Part shown: one piece after another, positions 1-5,238 of the stretch
Layout of the letters: every line of letters begins with the position of its first letter
Position numbering within the stretch: the stretch's first letter is position 1
DNA from: Syntrophaceae bacterium
GTDB lineage: Bacteria > Desulfobacterota > SM23-61
Reading direction: 5' to 3'
NCBI GenBank assembly: GCA_003154025.1
Contig: PMCE01000507.1
Location: 4,985-12,414 of the forward strand
DNA length: 7,430 bases
Notes under the pieces: model-generated
Database searches by the model: none
Told to the model about the DNA's origin: nothing
Seen by the model: the letters and a program-made list of their open reading frames with translations, nothing else
Made by a program: the position numbers and the translations under genes

Positions 1-210
1 GGGTTCCCGGCCACGCTGGCCGATGCAGGTGTCTCCAAGGCCCATATCAAACGGATGATCACCGCGGCGAAAGATCCCCAACTGAAGATGAAGCTCCAGA
101 ACATGCCCACGCCCATGGAAACCGAACGGGGAGACGTGGACAAGCTGATGAAACCCACCTTGGATGCGGCCTTCACCGGGGACCTGGAGTTGATACCGGC
201 AGTGGGATAA
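1..210 (+). CDS. Iron-containing alcohol dehydrogenase, C-terminal end (partial)
   Basis: The reading frame is open from the first base and stops at TAA 208-210, giving 69 residues. The residues seen (GFPATLADAGV near the start, then an AKDPQLKMKLQNMPTPM segment and a final LDAAFTGDLELIP) resemble the helical C-terminal domain of group III iron-dependent alcohol dehydrogenases, where a short 'GxPxTLxExGV' helix precedes the last helices. Family members are cytosolic NAD(P)-dependent enzymes that interconvert alcohols or hydroxy acids with aldehydes or ketones. The metal-binding histidines and the nucleotide-binding domain lie upstream and are not visible. It ends 103 bp before the LarA-family gene on the same strand, with no clear terminator between, so co-transcription is plausible. 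Family assignment rests on a short tail and is moderate; the substrate cannot be inferred. Confidence 0.68.
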   Translation, partial: GFPATLADAGVSKAHIKRMITAAKDPQLKMKLQNMPTPMETERGDVDKLMKPTLDAAFTGDLELIPAVG

Positions 211-214
211 GCCT

Positions 215-246
215 AATGCGGAATTCGGAATGGCGAATGCGGAATG
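215..246. repeat. Short degenerate GCGGAAT-type direct repeat
   Basis: AATGCGGAAT occurs at 215-224 and again at 236-245, with related copies (TCGGAATGG, GCGAATGC) between them. The result is a short tandem-like purine-rich tract just after the dehydrogenase stop codon. It does not encode anything recognisable. Tracts like this are often found between genes; no function can be assigned. Confidence 0.55.
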
Positions 247-249
247 TGG

Positions 250-268
250 GGGCGCGCGGCGCGCGCCC
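250..268 (+). other. GC-rich perfect hairpin between the dehydrogenase and LarA genes
   Basis: GGGCGCGC (250-257) and GCGCGCCC (261-268) form a perfect 8-bp stem around a three-base loop. There is no T-run after it, so it is not a standard intrinsic terminator. In an mRNA covering both genes it would sit 29 bases upstream of the LarA ribosome binding site. It could act as an RNA stability or processing element; this is inference. Confidence 0.6.
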
Positions 269-313
269 TTGAAATGCTGTCTGTGATTTGCGTTTGAAGG
301 AGAGTTTTTCGAT

Positions 314-1738
314 ATGCGAGCTGATTTACTATCCACCTTGGAGAAAGTAAAAACCAAGGGATGGAAGAAGGTACGGGTAGAGTTTACCGGCGGGCCTTTG
401 ATGGTATCCGTACCGCCGGATAGCGTGGAACTGACCATGGGGAAGGCCGAGGTCTTGAAGAACCCGGCGAAGGAGATTCAGAAAGCCCTGGACCAGCCCT
501 GCGGGGGCCCGACTGTGGAAGAGATCGTCCGGGCAAAAGGAAAATCAGCGGAGGATTTAAAAGTAGCCATCACCATTTCCGACATCACCCGGCCCGTTCC
601 CTACCAGGGGAAGGCGGGAATTCTTCCCCCTCTCCTTAAGAAGCTGCATGGTTTGGGAATTCGGCGGGAGAATGTCCGGATCATCGTGGGCACCGGAACA
701 CATCGGGCCAGCACCACGCAAGAAAAAACAGAGATGCTCGGAAAGAAAATCGTCTCTTCCTATGAGGTTTTGGACCATGACTGCGAAAATGAGTCCATTC
801 TTGTTTCGGTGGGCAGAACCCCTACGGGAACGGACGTCTACTTGAATCGCTTGTTTCACGAGGCTGATTTGAAGATCGCCACGGGCCTGACGGAGAGCCA
901 TTTCATGGCTGGAGCCTCCGGCGGAAGGAAGGCCGTCTGCCCGGGGCTGGTGAACCTCCGCACCATCCAGAAGTTCCACAGTCCTGAGTTTCTCGAATCC
1001 CCCTGCGCCACCAACCTGGTCTTCGAGGGGAATCCATGCCACGAAGAAGCCCTGGCCGTGGCCAAGGCGGTGGGCGTTGATTTCACCATCACGGTGACTC
1101 TGGATAAGGAGATGCGCATGACCGGGGTCTTCGCCGGAGACCTGGAGAAGGTCCTGGAGATGGCCGTGGAGAAGATCAAGACCTACGTGGCCATCCCGGC
1201 GGAAGAGGAGTTTGACATCGTCCTGACCCACGGCGGGTATGTGGGGCGCAACCATTACCAGACCGCCAAGGCGGCAGTGGGGGCTGTCCCCGCGGTGAAG
1301 GAGAAGGGGATCATCATCATTGCCGCCGACAACCGCGACCCGGAACCCATCGGCGGGCCGGAGTACAAGACCCTTTGCCACCTCCTAAAACTTCAAGGCC
1401 CCGACGGATACGTAGAGGTCTTGAAATCCCCATCCTGGAGGTTCACCAAGGACCAGTGGGAGCCCGAGGTATGGGGAAGAGTCCTGAGAAAAGTCGGCGA
1501 GGAGGGGATGATCTACTGCACCTCCGATATCCCGGAGGCTGTTTTCTCCATGCTTCCGGGGGTGAGCGGATATGACTTCCTGACTGCCGCTGGCAAGAGA
1601 AAAAGCCGGACCAGGAAAGTGGAAGAAATGGTGCAGAACGCGGTCTTCTATTCTTACCAGGCCTACAAAGAGAAGGGCATTTCTCCGCGCATGGCCTTTG
1701 TCCGGGAAGGCCCCTACGCCGTGCCGGTGAAAAAATAG
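314..1738 (+). CDS. larA: LarA-family nickel-dependent racemase/epimerase (lactate racemase-like)
   Basis: A complete 474-residue protein of the LarA (DUF2088 plus C-terminal domain) family. These cytosolic enzymes racemise or epimerise 2-hydroxy acids by hydride transfer to a nickel-pincer nucleotide. Residues match the Lactobacillus plantarum enzyme in kind and spacing: R93 in SDITRP (R75), H130 in GTGTHR (H108), H196 in ESHFMAG (H174), K206 in SGGRKAVCPG, the lysine that binds the cofactor (K184), H222 in KFHSP, a nickel ligand (H200), Q316 and K319 in YQTAK (Q295/K298), and W382 or a nearby Trp (W358). The intervals H130-H196-K206-H222 are 66, 10 and 16, identical to the reference. The ATG is chosen because AAGGAGAG lies at 297-304, nine bases upstream. 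The cofactor genes larB, larC and larE are not in this window and must be elsewhere if the enzyme is active. Lactate is only one possible substrate: homologues act on malate, phenyllactate, 2-hydroxyglutarate or sugar acids. Confidence 0.9.
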   Translation: MRADLLSTLEKVKTKGWKKVRVEFTGGPLMVSVPPDSVELTMGKAEVLKNPAKEIQKALDQPCGGPTVEEIVRAKGKSAEDLKVAITISDITRPVPYQGKAGILPPLLKKLHGLGIRRENVRIIVGTGTHRASTTQEKTEMLGKKIVSSYEVLDHDCENESILVSVGRTPTGTDVYLNRLFHEADLKIATGLTESHFMAGASGGRKAVCPGLVNLRTIQKFHSPEFLESPCATNLVFEGNPCHEEALAVAKAVGVDFTITVTLDKEMRMTGVFAGDLEKVLEMAVEKIKTYVAIPAEEEFDIVLTHGGYVGRNHYQTAKAAVGAVPAVKEKGIIIIAADNRDPEPIGGPEYKTLCHLLKLQGPDGYVEVLKSPSWRFTKDQWEPEVWGRVLRKVGEEGMIYCTSDIPEAVFSMLPGVSGYDFLTAAGKRKSRTRKVEEMVQNAVFYSYQAYKEKGISPRMAFVREGPYAVPVKK

Positions 1739-1746
1739 GTACGAGT

Positions 1747-1780
1747 TTGGGGTACGAGCCCCAAGAATAAGGCGGGGCTC
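1747..1780 (+). other. Two mutually exclusive hairpins in the LarA 3' region
   Basis: TTGGGG (1747-1752) pairs with CCCCAA (1759-1764) over a 6-base loop. GAGCCCC (1756-1762) pairs with GGGGCTC (1774-1780) over an 11-base loop. Both need the same CCCC, so only one can form at a time. An 8-base direct repeat GGTACGAG (1738-1745 and 1751-1758) starts at the stop codon. There is no T-run, so this is not a canonical terminator, though it may mark the 3' end of the transcript. Confidence 0.5.
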
Positions 1781-1788
1781 TCGGCTAA

Positions 1789-1838
1789 TTTAGACCGAAT
1801 TCTGAAAAAGTCTCGACTCTTCTAGAATTCGGTCTAAA
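1789..1838. repeat. Perfect 15-bp inverted repeat with a self-complementary interior
   Basis: TTTAGACCGAATTCT (1789-1803) is exactly repeated in inverse as AGAATTCGGTCTAAA (1824-1838). The 20-base interior also contains an inverted repeat, AGTC (1809-1812) against GACT (1815-1818), so the element folds almost end to end. The stem is followed by A residues rather than T residues on the plus strand, so it is not an obvious plus-strand terminator. Candidates are a small mobile palindromic repeat (REP or MITE type) or a dimeric binding site. Function is unknown. Confidence 0.7.
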
Positions 1839-2186
1839 AAAATCCCAAAATCAAAGAGGCTGCCCTTCCCATTTCCACCGATTAATGGCTATCCTTCCTT
1901 CCCTGAATCCCCTGATCTTCACCCAGTCCATAGCTCTCGTAAATGAGAGAGGAGTCCAAACGGGGTCGAAGGGACCTTTCTTGTTTTAGATTGGGATATG
2001 TCGTGGATGAGAGCCAGGCAAGGAGAAGCGGAGGAGAAGATTACCCCTACTCTTCAGCGAAAGGTCGTCTTATGGATCCGGATTGTTCATTACAGGAAGA
2101 GATGCCGCATTCCGATTCAATAAATGATATTTATATCGAACCTTCTTCGATAACCGGGAAAGAAATGGAGATTATTTTTAAAGCAA
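1839..2186. other. Intergenic stretch without a convincing gene
   Basis: An open plus-strand frame runs 1943-2242, but it has no ribosome binding site, its 99-residue product has no recognisable motif, and its end overlaps the 3' end of the MFS gene on the opposite strand. It does not look like a real gene. A small hairpin, CTCTC (1934-1938) with GAGAG (1945-1949), lies inside. This is the 3' ends of two convergent genes, and no intrinsic terminator for the MFS gene was found in it. Confidence 0.5.
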
Positions 2187-3329
2187 TTATTTCTTTTTCG
2201 GAATGGCCCAATAAAAATAAGAGAAATTTAAGACCCCGGTGAGGATCAGACAGCCAAACATAACTGGATAACTAAACTTTTCAAGAACAATGCCCATGAG
2301 CATCGGCCCCAGACCAGCTCCCAAATCAGCCAGGGCGGTAAACGTGCCCATGGCTGGACCTCTTTCCAGACCGGCATTCTCAATGACATGAATAGTCAGG
2401 AACGGATAAAGAAAGGCCCATCCCGTTCCTAACATCACCGCAATCAGGATAAACATTCCAAGACTATTGGCGAAGGGAAGGATGATTAAGGCAATAATAA
2501 TAATAGATAGGCAATACGTAATTACCTTCTTTCGATCATAGGCATCCAATATTCTTCCCCCCAAAACACGCCCCAACATGAGGGTAGCGGCCAGGAAGAT
2601 GAAGAAAATTCCTGGATTTGAAACTCCATGCTTCAGGGCATATAGAGGGAAAAAAGCGGCTATACTCCCCCAGATAAAGTTAAGCATGAAAGCGATAATG
2701 GCCGGTGGAAGCGCTCCCCGGTTCAGGAAGGATTGGGGTTTCCGGAATTTCTGGTCGGATGCGATTAATTCCCTCTTCCCCAATTTCAACGTCAGATAGA
2801 AGGAGCATAACGATAAGCCCGTACAAACCAGGAAAAGAATGGAAAAATTAAAGCTATTGATGAGGAACATGCCGAGGTACGGACCAAGAGCAAAAGCCAG
2901 ATTGAAAGATAAAAAATAATAACTGATCAGCCGACCACGATGAGCTTCAGGAAGCATACTTGCTAACAAGGTAAAGGAGGCGGTCGCAAAAAAGGCCGAT
3001 CCAATCCCATGAACAACCCGCACGATCAGGAGGGGCCAGAAGGGAGGGGCTATAAGATAGGCCAGGCAGGAGAGCACATAGAGAAGCGTCCCAGCGATCA
3101 TGAAGTCTCTTTCCGGGATAGTCAAAAGAGCTTTCCCTACGAAGGGACGAAGGATCAATGAGGAGACGCTGAAAATTCCAACAAGAAAACCAATCTCCGC
3201 CTCTTTGGCTCCGAATCGTAAGAGATAAATTGGGATGACCGGGATAAGAATGCAGAAGACAGATGAGAAAGTAAATTGAGCGAGGAAACTGAGGAGGAAA
3301 CCGCGGCTTAATATTTTTGGCGCTGTCAT
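2187..3329 (-). CDS. Major facilitator superfamily transporter
   Basis: A 380-residue, strongly hydrophobic inner-membrane protein with about twelve predicted helices and a cytoplasmic loop near residues 183-206, as expected of a 12-helix MFS_1 member. R104 in RVVHGIG (helix 4) matches MFS motif B. GPYLG at 149-153 resembles motif C of the drug/H+ antiporter side. GRVLGGRILDAYDRKK (253-268) is a good second-half copy of motif A, whereas the first-half copy (residues 61-75) is degenerate. The layout resembles the YfcJ/YhhS or arabinose-efflux-like group of exporters; the substrate is not predictable. The ATG at 3329 has only a weak Shine-Dalgarno sequence (CAAGAG abuts it). It is separated from the small-protein genes by their terminator and has its own 5' region with a repeated motif (3362-3388), so it is likely an independent unit. 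Lower GC than the LarA region. Confidence 0.88.
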   Translation of the reverse strand: MTAPKILSRGFLLSFLAQFTFSSVFCILIPVIPIYLLRFGAKEAEIGFLVGIFSVSSLILRPFVGKALLTIPERDFMIAGTLLYVLSCLAYLIAPPFWPLLIVRVVHGIGSAFFATASFTLLASMLPEAHRGRLISYYFLSFNLAFALGPYLGMFLINSFNFSILFLVCTGLSLCSFYLTLKLGKRELIASDQKFRKPQSFLNRGALPPAIIAFMLNFIWGSIAAFFPLYALKHGVSNPGIFFIFLAATLMLGRVLGGRILDAYDRKKVITYCLSIIIIALIILPFANSLGMFILIAVMLGTGWAFLYPFLTIHVIENAGLERGPAMGTFTALADLGAGLGPMLMGIVLEKFSYPVMFGCLILTGVLNFSYFYWAIPKKK

Positions 3330-3361
3330 CTCTTGTTTTCTATCTGGTCCCTTGGATAATT

Positions 3362-3388
3362 AAGCCCGTTATGCAAATCTTTCGCTGC
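3362..3388 (-). promoter_or_regulatory. Bipartite upstream motif, copy 1 (before the MFS gene)
   Basis: On the plus strand this reads AAGCCCG, five variable bases, CAAATC, one base, TTCGCTGC. The same blocks in the same order recur at 4347-4372 with a four-base variable part. Both copies lie upstream of minus-strand genes, here 33-59 bases before the MFS ATG. It may be a shared operator or promoter element, or a dispersed repeat; the sequence does not decide. Confidence 0.45.
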
Positions 3389-3396
3389 CAGAAGTG

Positions 3397-3430
3397 CGGA
3401 CGAGTCATGTTACCGGTTTAAATTCGTCCG
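3397..3430. repeat. 7-bp inverted repeat upstream of the MFS gene
   Basis: CGGACGA (3397-3403) and TCGTCCG (3424-3430) are perfect inverted copies 20 bases apart, with an ACCGGT palindrome between them. The element lies 68-101 bases upstream of the MFS start on its transcribed side, a plausible position for an operator or a 5' leader hairpin. Confidence 0.4.
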
Positions 3431-3483
3431 AAGGGCGTTTTGTTCTTCCTGATAAGGAAACCGGAATGATGATGGGGGGGGGT

Positions 3484-3520
3484 AAAAAAAGAGGCACATT
3501 CCGTTAGGGGAATGTGCCTC
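3484..3520 (-). terminator. Strong intrinsic terminator for the small envelope-protein genes
   Basis: Read on the minus strand, GAGGCACATTCC (3520-3509) and GGAATGTGCCTC (3502-3491) form a perfect 12-bp stem around a six-base loop, followed at once by seven T residues (3490-3484). It lies 58 bp beyond the stop codon of the 139-residue gene and separates that gene set from the MFS gene. A run of nine G residues on the plus strand (3474-3482) follows the T-run. Confidence 0.93.
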
Positions 3521-3578
3521 CGGAGAAAGATCTTGAAGACGGCTAGCCCCTCTTCTCTTCTCCCAGACTTAGACTTAA

Positions 3579-3998
3579 TTACTTCTTCTCTGGGGGTGGG
3601 GTCACCGTTGTGGTGGTGGTTGTCGTTGTCTCCGCCTTCTTTTCCGTCTTCTTTTCCGTCTTCTTTTTCTCAGCGGCCACGGCGATACCGGTAGCCATCA
3701 TCTTGTCGCCGTCCTTTTTGTAGATCACGGTCACTTTGGCGCCGTCTTTCACTTCGCCCTTGACCTTGGTATCGGCCACGATATCAAAGGACATCTCTTT
3801 GTCCTTCGGGCCCTTCACCTTGATCATCTTGCCGGCCTCATAACCTGCCACCATTCCCGTGAACTTCATGTCCTTGGGGGGCTTGGCCGTTTTGGTCGTT
3901 GTCGTGGTGGTTGTCGTTGTCTTCTCCTGGGCCATCACGCCTCCCACAAAGGCCACCATGGCAATCAGAGCTACCATAACGATCAGCATCCTTTTCAT
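3579..3998 (-). CDS. Exported small protein with two poly-Thr segments around a beta-rich domain
   Basis: A 139-residue hypothetical protein. Residues 1-23 form a classical signal peptide (MKR, hydrophobic core, cleavage after VMA), so the mature protein should be periplasmic or secreted. Nine threonines (27-35) follow, then a compact domain of about 65 residues (44-109) with alternating strands and Gly/Lys turns (FTGMVAGYEAGKMIKVKG at its start, VTVIYKKDG later). This resembles small OB-like or DUF5666-type periplasmic domains, but I cannot name the family. A KKxEKK-rich linker leads to eight threonines (124-131) and the tail PPPEKK. The ATG is supported by GAAGGGAGG, with GGGAGG at 4007-4012, eight bases upstream. 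It is last in the run of three small minus-strand genes, 63 bp after the Thr-run lipoprotein, and is followed by the terminator. The Thr codons are mixed ACA/ACG/ACC, so the runs are not pure triplet repeats. Function unknown. Confidence 0.82.
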   Translation of the reverse strand: MKRMLIVMVALIAMVAFVGGVMAQEKTTTTTTTTTKTAKPPKDMKFTGMVAGYEAGKMIKVKGPKDKEMSFDIVADTKVKGEVKDGAKVTVIYKKDGDKMMATGIAVAAEKKKTEKKTEKKAETTTTTTTTVTPPPEKK

Positions 3999-4061
3999 CT
4001 TTTTCGCCTCCCTTCCTCTAAGATTATTTTACGCAACGAGATTATTTACCCATTTACCTTC

Positions 4062-4289
4062 TTACTTCTTTTCCGGTGGCTTGGCGGCCTCAGTGGTCGT
4101 CGTTGTGGTGGTTGCCGCTGGCTTCTCCTCTGGCTTCTTCTCTGGCTCAGCGGGCTTGGCTTGCTCCGTGGTGGTCGTTGTGGTCGTAGAAGCAGGTTTC
4201 GCTGGCTCTTCCTTCTTGGCACAGCCCGCCGCTACCATCAGCGACGTGGCGAACAGCAGACATACGAACAAAGCGATCAGTTTGCGCAT
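4062..4289 (-). CDS. Small lipoprotein made of two Pro/Lys/Glu-poly-Thr repeats
   Basis: A 75-residue protein with a lipoprotein signal peptide: MRK, a hydrophobic core, and a lipobox ending AAGC with the lipidated cysteine at residue 23. Alanine at +2 would not retain it in the inner membrane under the E. coli rule, so the outer membrane is likely. The mature part is almost entirely low complexity: two similar units, each with a Glu/Pro/Lys stretch and seven threonines (35-41 and 60-66) followed by an E(Q/A)AKP-type segment, ending PPEKK. The neighbouring 139-residue protein shares the Thr runs and the PPEKK ending, which suggests the two work together or were built from the same module. The start is supported by a strong AAAGGAGGTG, with GGAGGT at 4299-4304, nine to ten bases before the ATG. 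Such a chain is probably extended and unstructured, like a spacer or a glycosylatable stalk; that is inference. Confidence 0.8.
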   Translation of the reverse strand: MRKLIALFVCLLFATSLMVAAGCAKKEEPAKPASTTTTTTTEQAKPAEPEKKPEEKPAATTTTTTTEAAKPPEKK

Positions 4290-4346
4290 TTCTTTTTCAC
4301 CTCCTTTTCTTTAAGATCCCCTAACTCCCCACCCATAAGGAAGGGA

Positions 4347-4372
4347 AAGCCCGAATACAAATCATTCGCTGC
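4347..4372 (-). promoter_or_regulatory. Bipartite upstream motif, copy 2 (before the Thr-run lipoprotein)
   Basis: On the plus strand: AAGCCCG, four variable bases, CAAATC, one base, TTCGCTGC. These are the same 21 fixed bases as at 3362-3388, with one base less in the variable part. It lies 58-83 bases upstream of the 75-residue gene, in the gap after the coiled-coil lipoprotein gene, so that gene may have a start site of its own as well as read-through. Confidence 0.45.
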
Positions 4373-4378
4373 TTAAGA

Positions 4379-4693
4379 TTATTTGTTCTTCTTTTCTCCC
4401 TCCTTGAGCTGCGTCTTGAATAGGTCCAGGTCCTTTTGCATATTTTGGATTTCGTTATGAAGGGAAGCAATCTCAAGATGTAACTGGGCGACTCGCACAT
4501 ACATCTTGGAATTTTCAGTTTTTAGGGCCATGAGTTCTTTTCTCAGTTTCTCATTCTCAGCGTTAACGTCTATGATCTCTCCCTGTAATATCTCGTTCTC
4601 CGATTTTAAACTACTGCATCCTGCAGCGACCAGCAGGACAATATAAAAACAGGCCCAAAAAGCCGAAGAGATCTGGAAATTATTTAATTTCAT
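4379..4693 (-). CDS. Small coiled-coil lipoprotein (Lpp-like architecture)
   Basis: A 104-residue protein. Residues 1-26 form a lipoprotein signal ending LLVAAGC with the lipidation cysteine at 26 and serine at +2, consistent with outer-membrane sorting. From about residue 30 to 97 the chain is charged and shows hydrophobic heptads (Leu, Ile, Val and Met spaced 3 and 4, as in ENEKLRKELMALKTEN and LHLEIASLHNEIQNMQKDL), so a continuous coiled coil of nine or ten heptads is expected. The tail is lysine-rich (KKNK). The design recalls Braun's lipoprotein (Lpp) and other short periplasmic spacer lipoproteins, but it is longer and homology is not claimed. It is first in the three-gene small envelope-protein set, 89 bp before the next. 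The ATG is preceded by only a weak purine stretch (GAAGTGAA), and the nearby upstream ATG hits a stop after one codon. Confidence 0.8.
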   Translation of the reverse strand: MKLNNFQISSAFWACFYIVLLVAAGCSSLKSENEILQGEIIDVNAENEKLRKELMALKTENSKMYVRVAQLHLEIASLHNEIQNMQKDLDLFKTQLKEGEKKNK

Positions 4694-5091
4694 TTCACTT
4701 CATACGCAGATGAGTTACCCCATAGACCTCAAAGCAAGATAGGTACCAAGGCAAAATTCAATGGCTGGAAATTCTCGATGAAATAAAAAATGTAATAGTA
4801 TCGGAAGGTTGAAAACGATTTGGAAAATACCTTTCGGCGGGAAAACGGATTTAAGATCGATGATTTCTTAACATATATGCCCCACTTTTGGGGGTCTTTT
4901 TAAAAAATAAAATCATTTTAAATAGTTATAGATTGTGACAGTATTGCCAAGTGAGGCAAATTGCTACATTCACCGTTTGATTGGAAGCCCGAAACGGGTA
5001 GCCATTCGGGGCGCCCTTCTCCCATTGTTCTTTGCAGAAACAACCTTTCCGGTCGGAGTAAATAGAGTTTCGGCCTCTGGTCCCGTTAGGT
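4694..5091. other. AT-rich intergenic and degraded stretch
   Basis: About 400 bases with no supportable gene. Open frames on both strands between 4926 and 5150 lack ribosome binding sites and recognisable motifs. Between 4694 and 4925 the sequence is strongly AT-rich and must contain the start region of the coiled-coil lipoprotein gene, but no promoter there is good enough to call. A short hairpin followed by T residues lies at 4880-4901. Confidence 0.45.
4880..4901 (+). terminator. Weak terminator-like hairpin with T-run
   Basis: CCCCA (4880-4884) pairs with TGGGG (4889-4893) around a four-base loop, followed by GTCTTTTT. On the plus strand this has the shape of a small intrinsic terminator, but no plus-strand gene precedes it. 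It may be a leftover from a lost gene or chance in an AT-rich region. Confidence 0.3.
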
Positions 5092-5217
5092 TCACAAACG
5101 GGGCCGGGAAGCATAGGCAAGTTTTCTTTTGGCCTCGCCAGGTTTGTCATAGAAATGATCCCGGCGCAGTTCGCCCAAGAAGCTGCGGAATATCATCCAG
5201 CCGCCAAATCTTCTAAG
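5092..5217 (-). pseudogene. rpsU: Fragment resembling ribosomal protein bS21
   Basis: On the minus strand one frame reads LRRF, eleven residues, then ELRRDHFYDKPGEAKRKLA, and stops at 5092-5094. E. coli bS21 has LRRF, exactly eleven residues, then EVRRREFYEKPTTERKR. The ungapped match covers the region containing the family's most conserved C-terminal block. The first part of the protein is missing: the frame runs upstream without a start into sequence that, on the other strand, belongs to the TPR remnant. Only about 15 residues follow KP, against 30 in E. coli. The eleven-residue segment does not look like bS21 beyond its length. I take this as a truncated, decayed copy rather than the working gene. 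The call rests on remembered family sequence, so a chance match cannot be fully excluded. Confidence 0.45.
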
Positions 5218-5238
5218 ATTGTTCCGCGACCCGGGATA

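Noticed and set aside
557..1381. 274-residue open frame on the minus strand inside the LarA gene
   Set aside because: It lies wholly antisense to a gene with conserved catalytic residues, has no ribosome binding site, and gives a His/Gly/Asp-rich product without motifs; it is a GC-rich antisense shadow.
1943..2242. 99-residue plus-strand frame before the MFS gene
   Set aside because: No ribosome binding site, no recognisable family, and it overlaps the end of the MFS gene on the other strand.
3362..3373. GTTATGC/GCATAAC as an integron attC core site
   Set aside because: No matching partner site at attC distance, no cassette structure and no integrase; the bases belong to the repeated bipartite motif.
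3859..4314. Valine-run plus-strand frame of 151 residues
   Set aside because: The Val runs are only the reverse complement of the Thr codons of the two real minus-strand genes.
3400..4400. CRISPR array or tandem repeat array in the Thr-run region
   Set aside because: The repeated nucleotides are codon repeats inside coding frames, without uniform repeat-spacer structure.
4926..5091. Possible cold-shock protein remnant next to the bS21 fragment (NGT and DRKG spaced roughly as in Csp)
   Set aside because: Only a few residues agree, the RNA-binding motifs are not readable in any frame, and the spacing is wrong by three residues.
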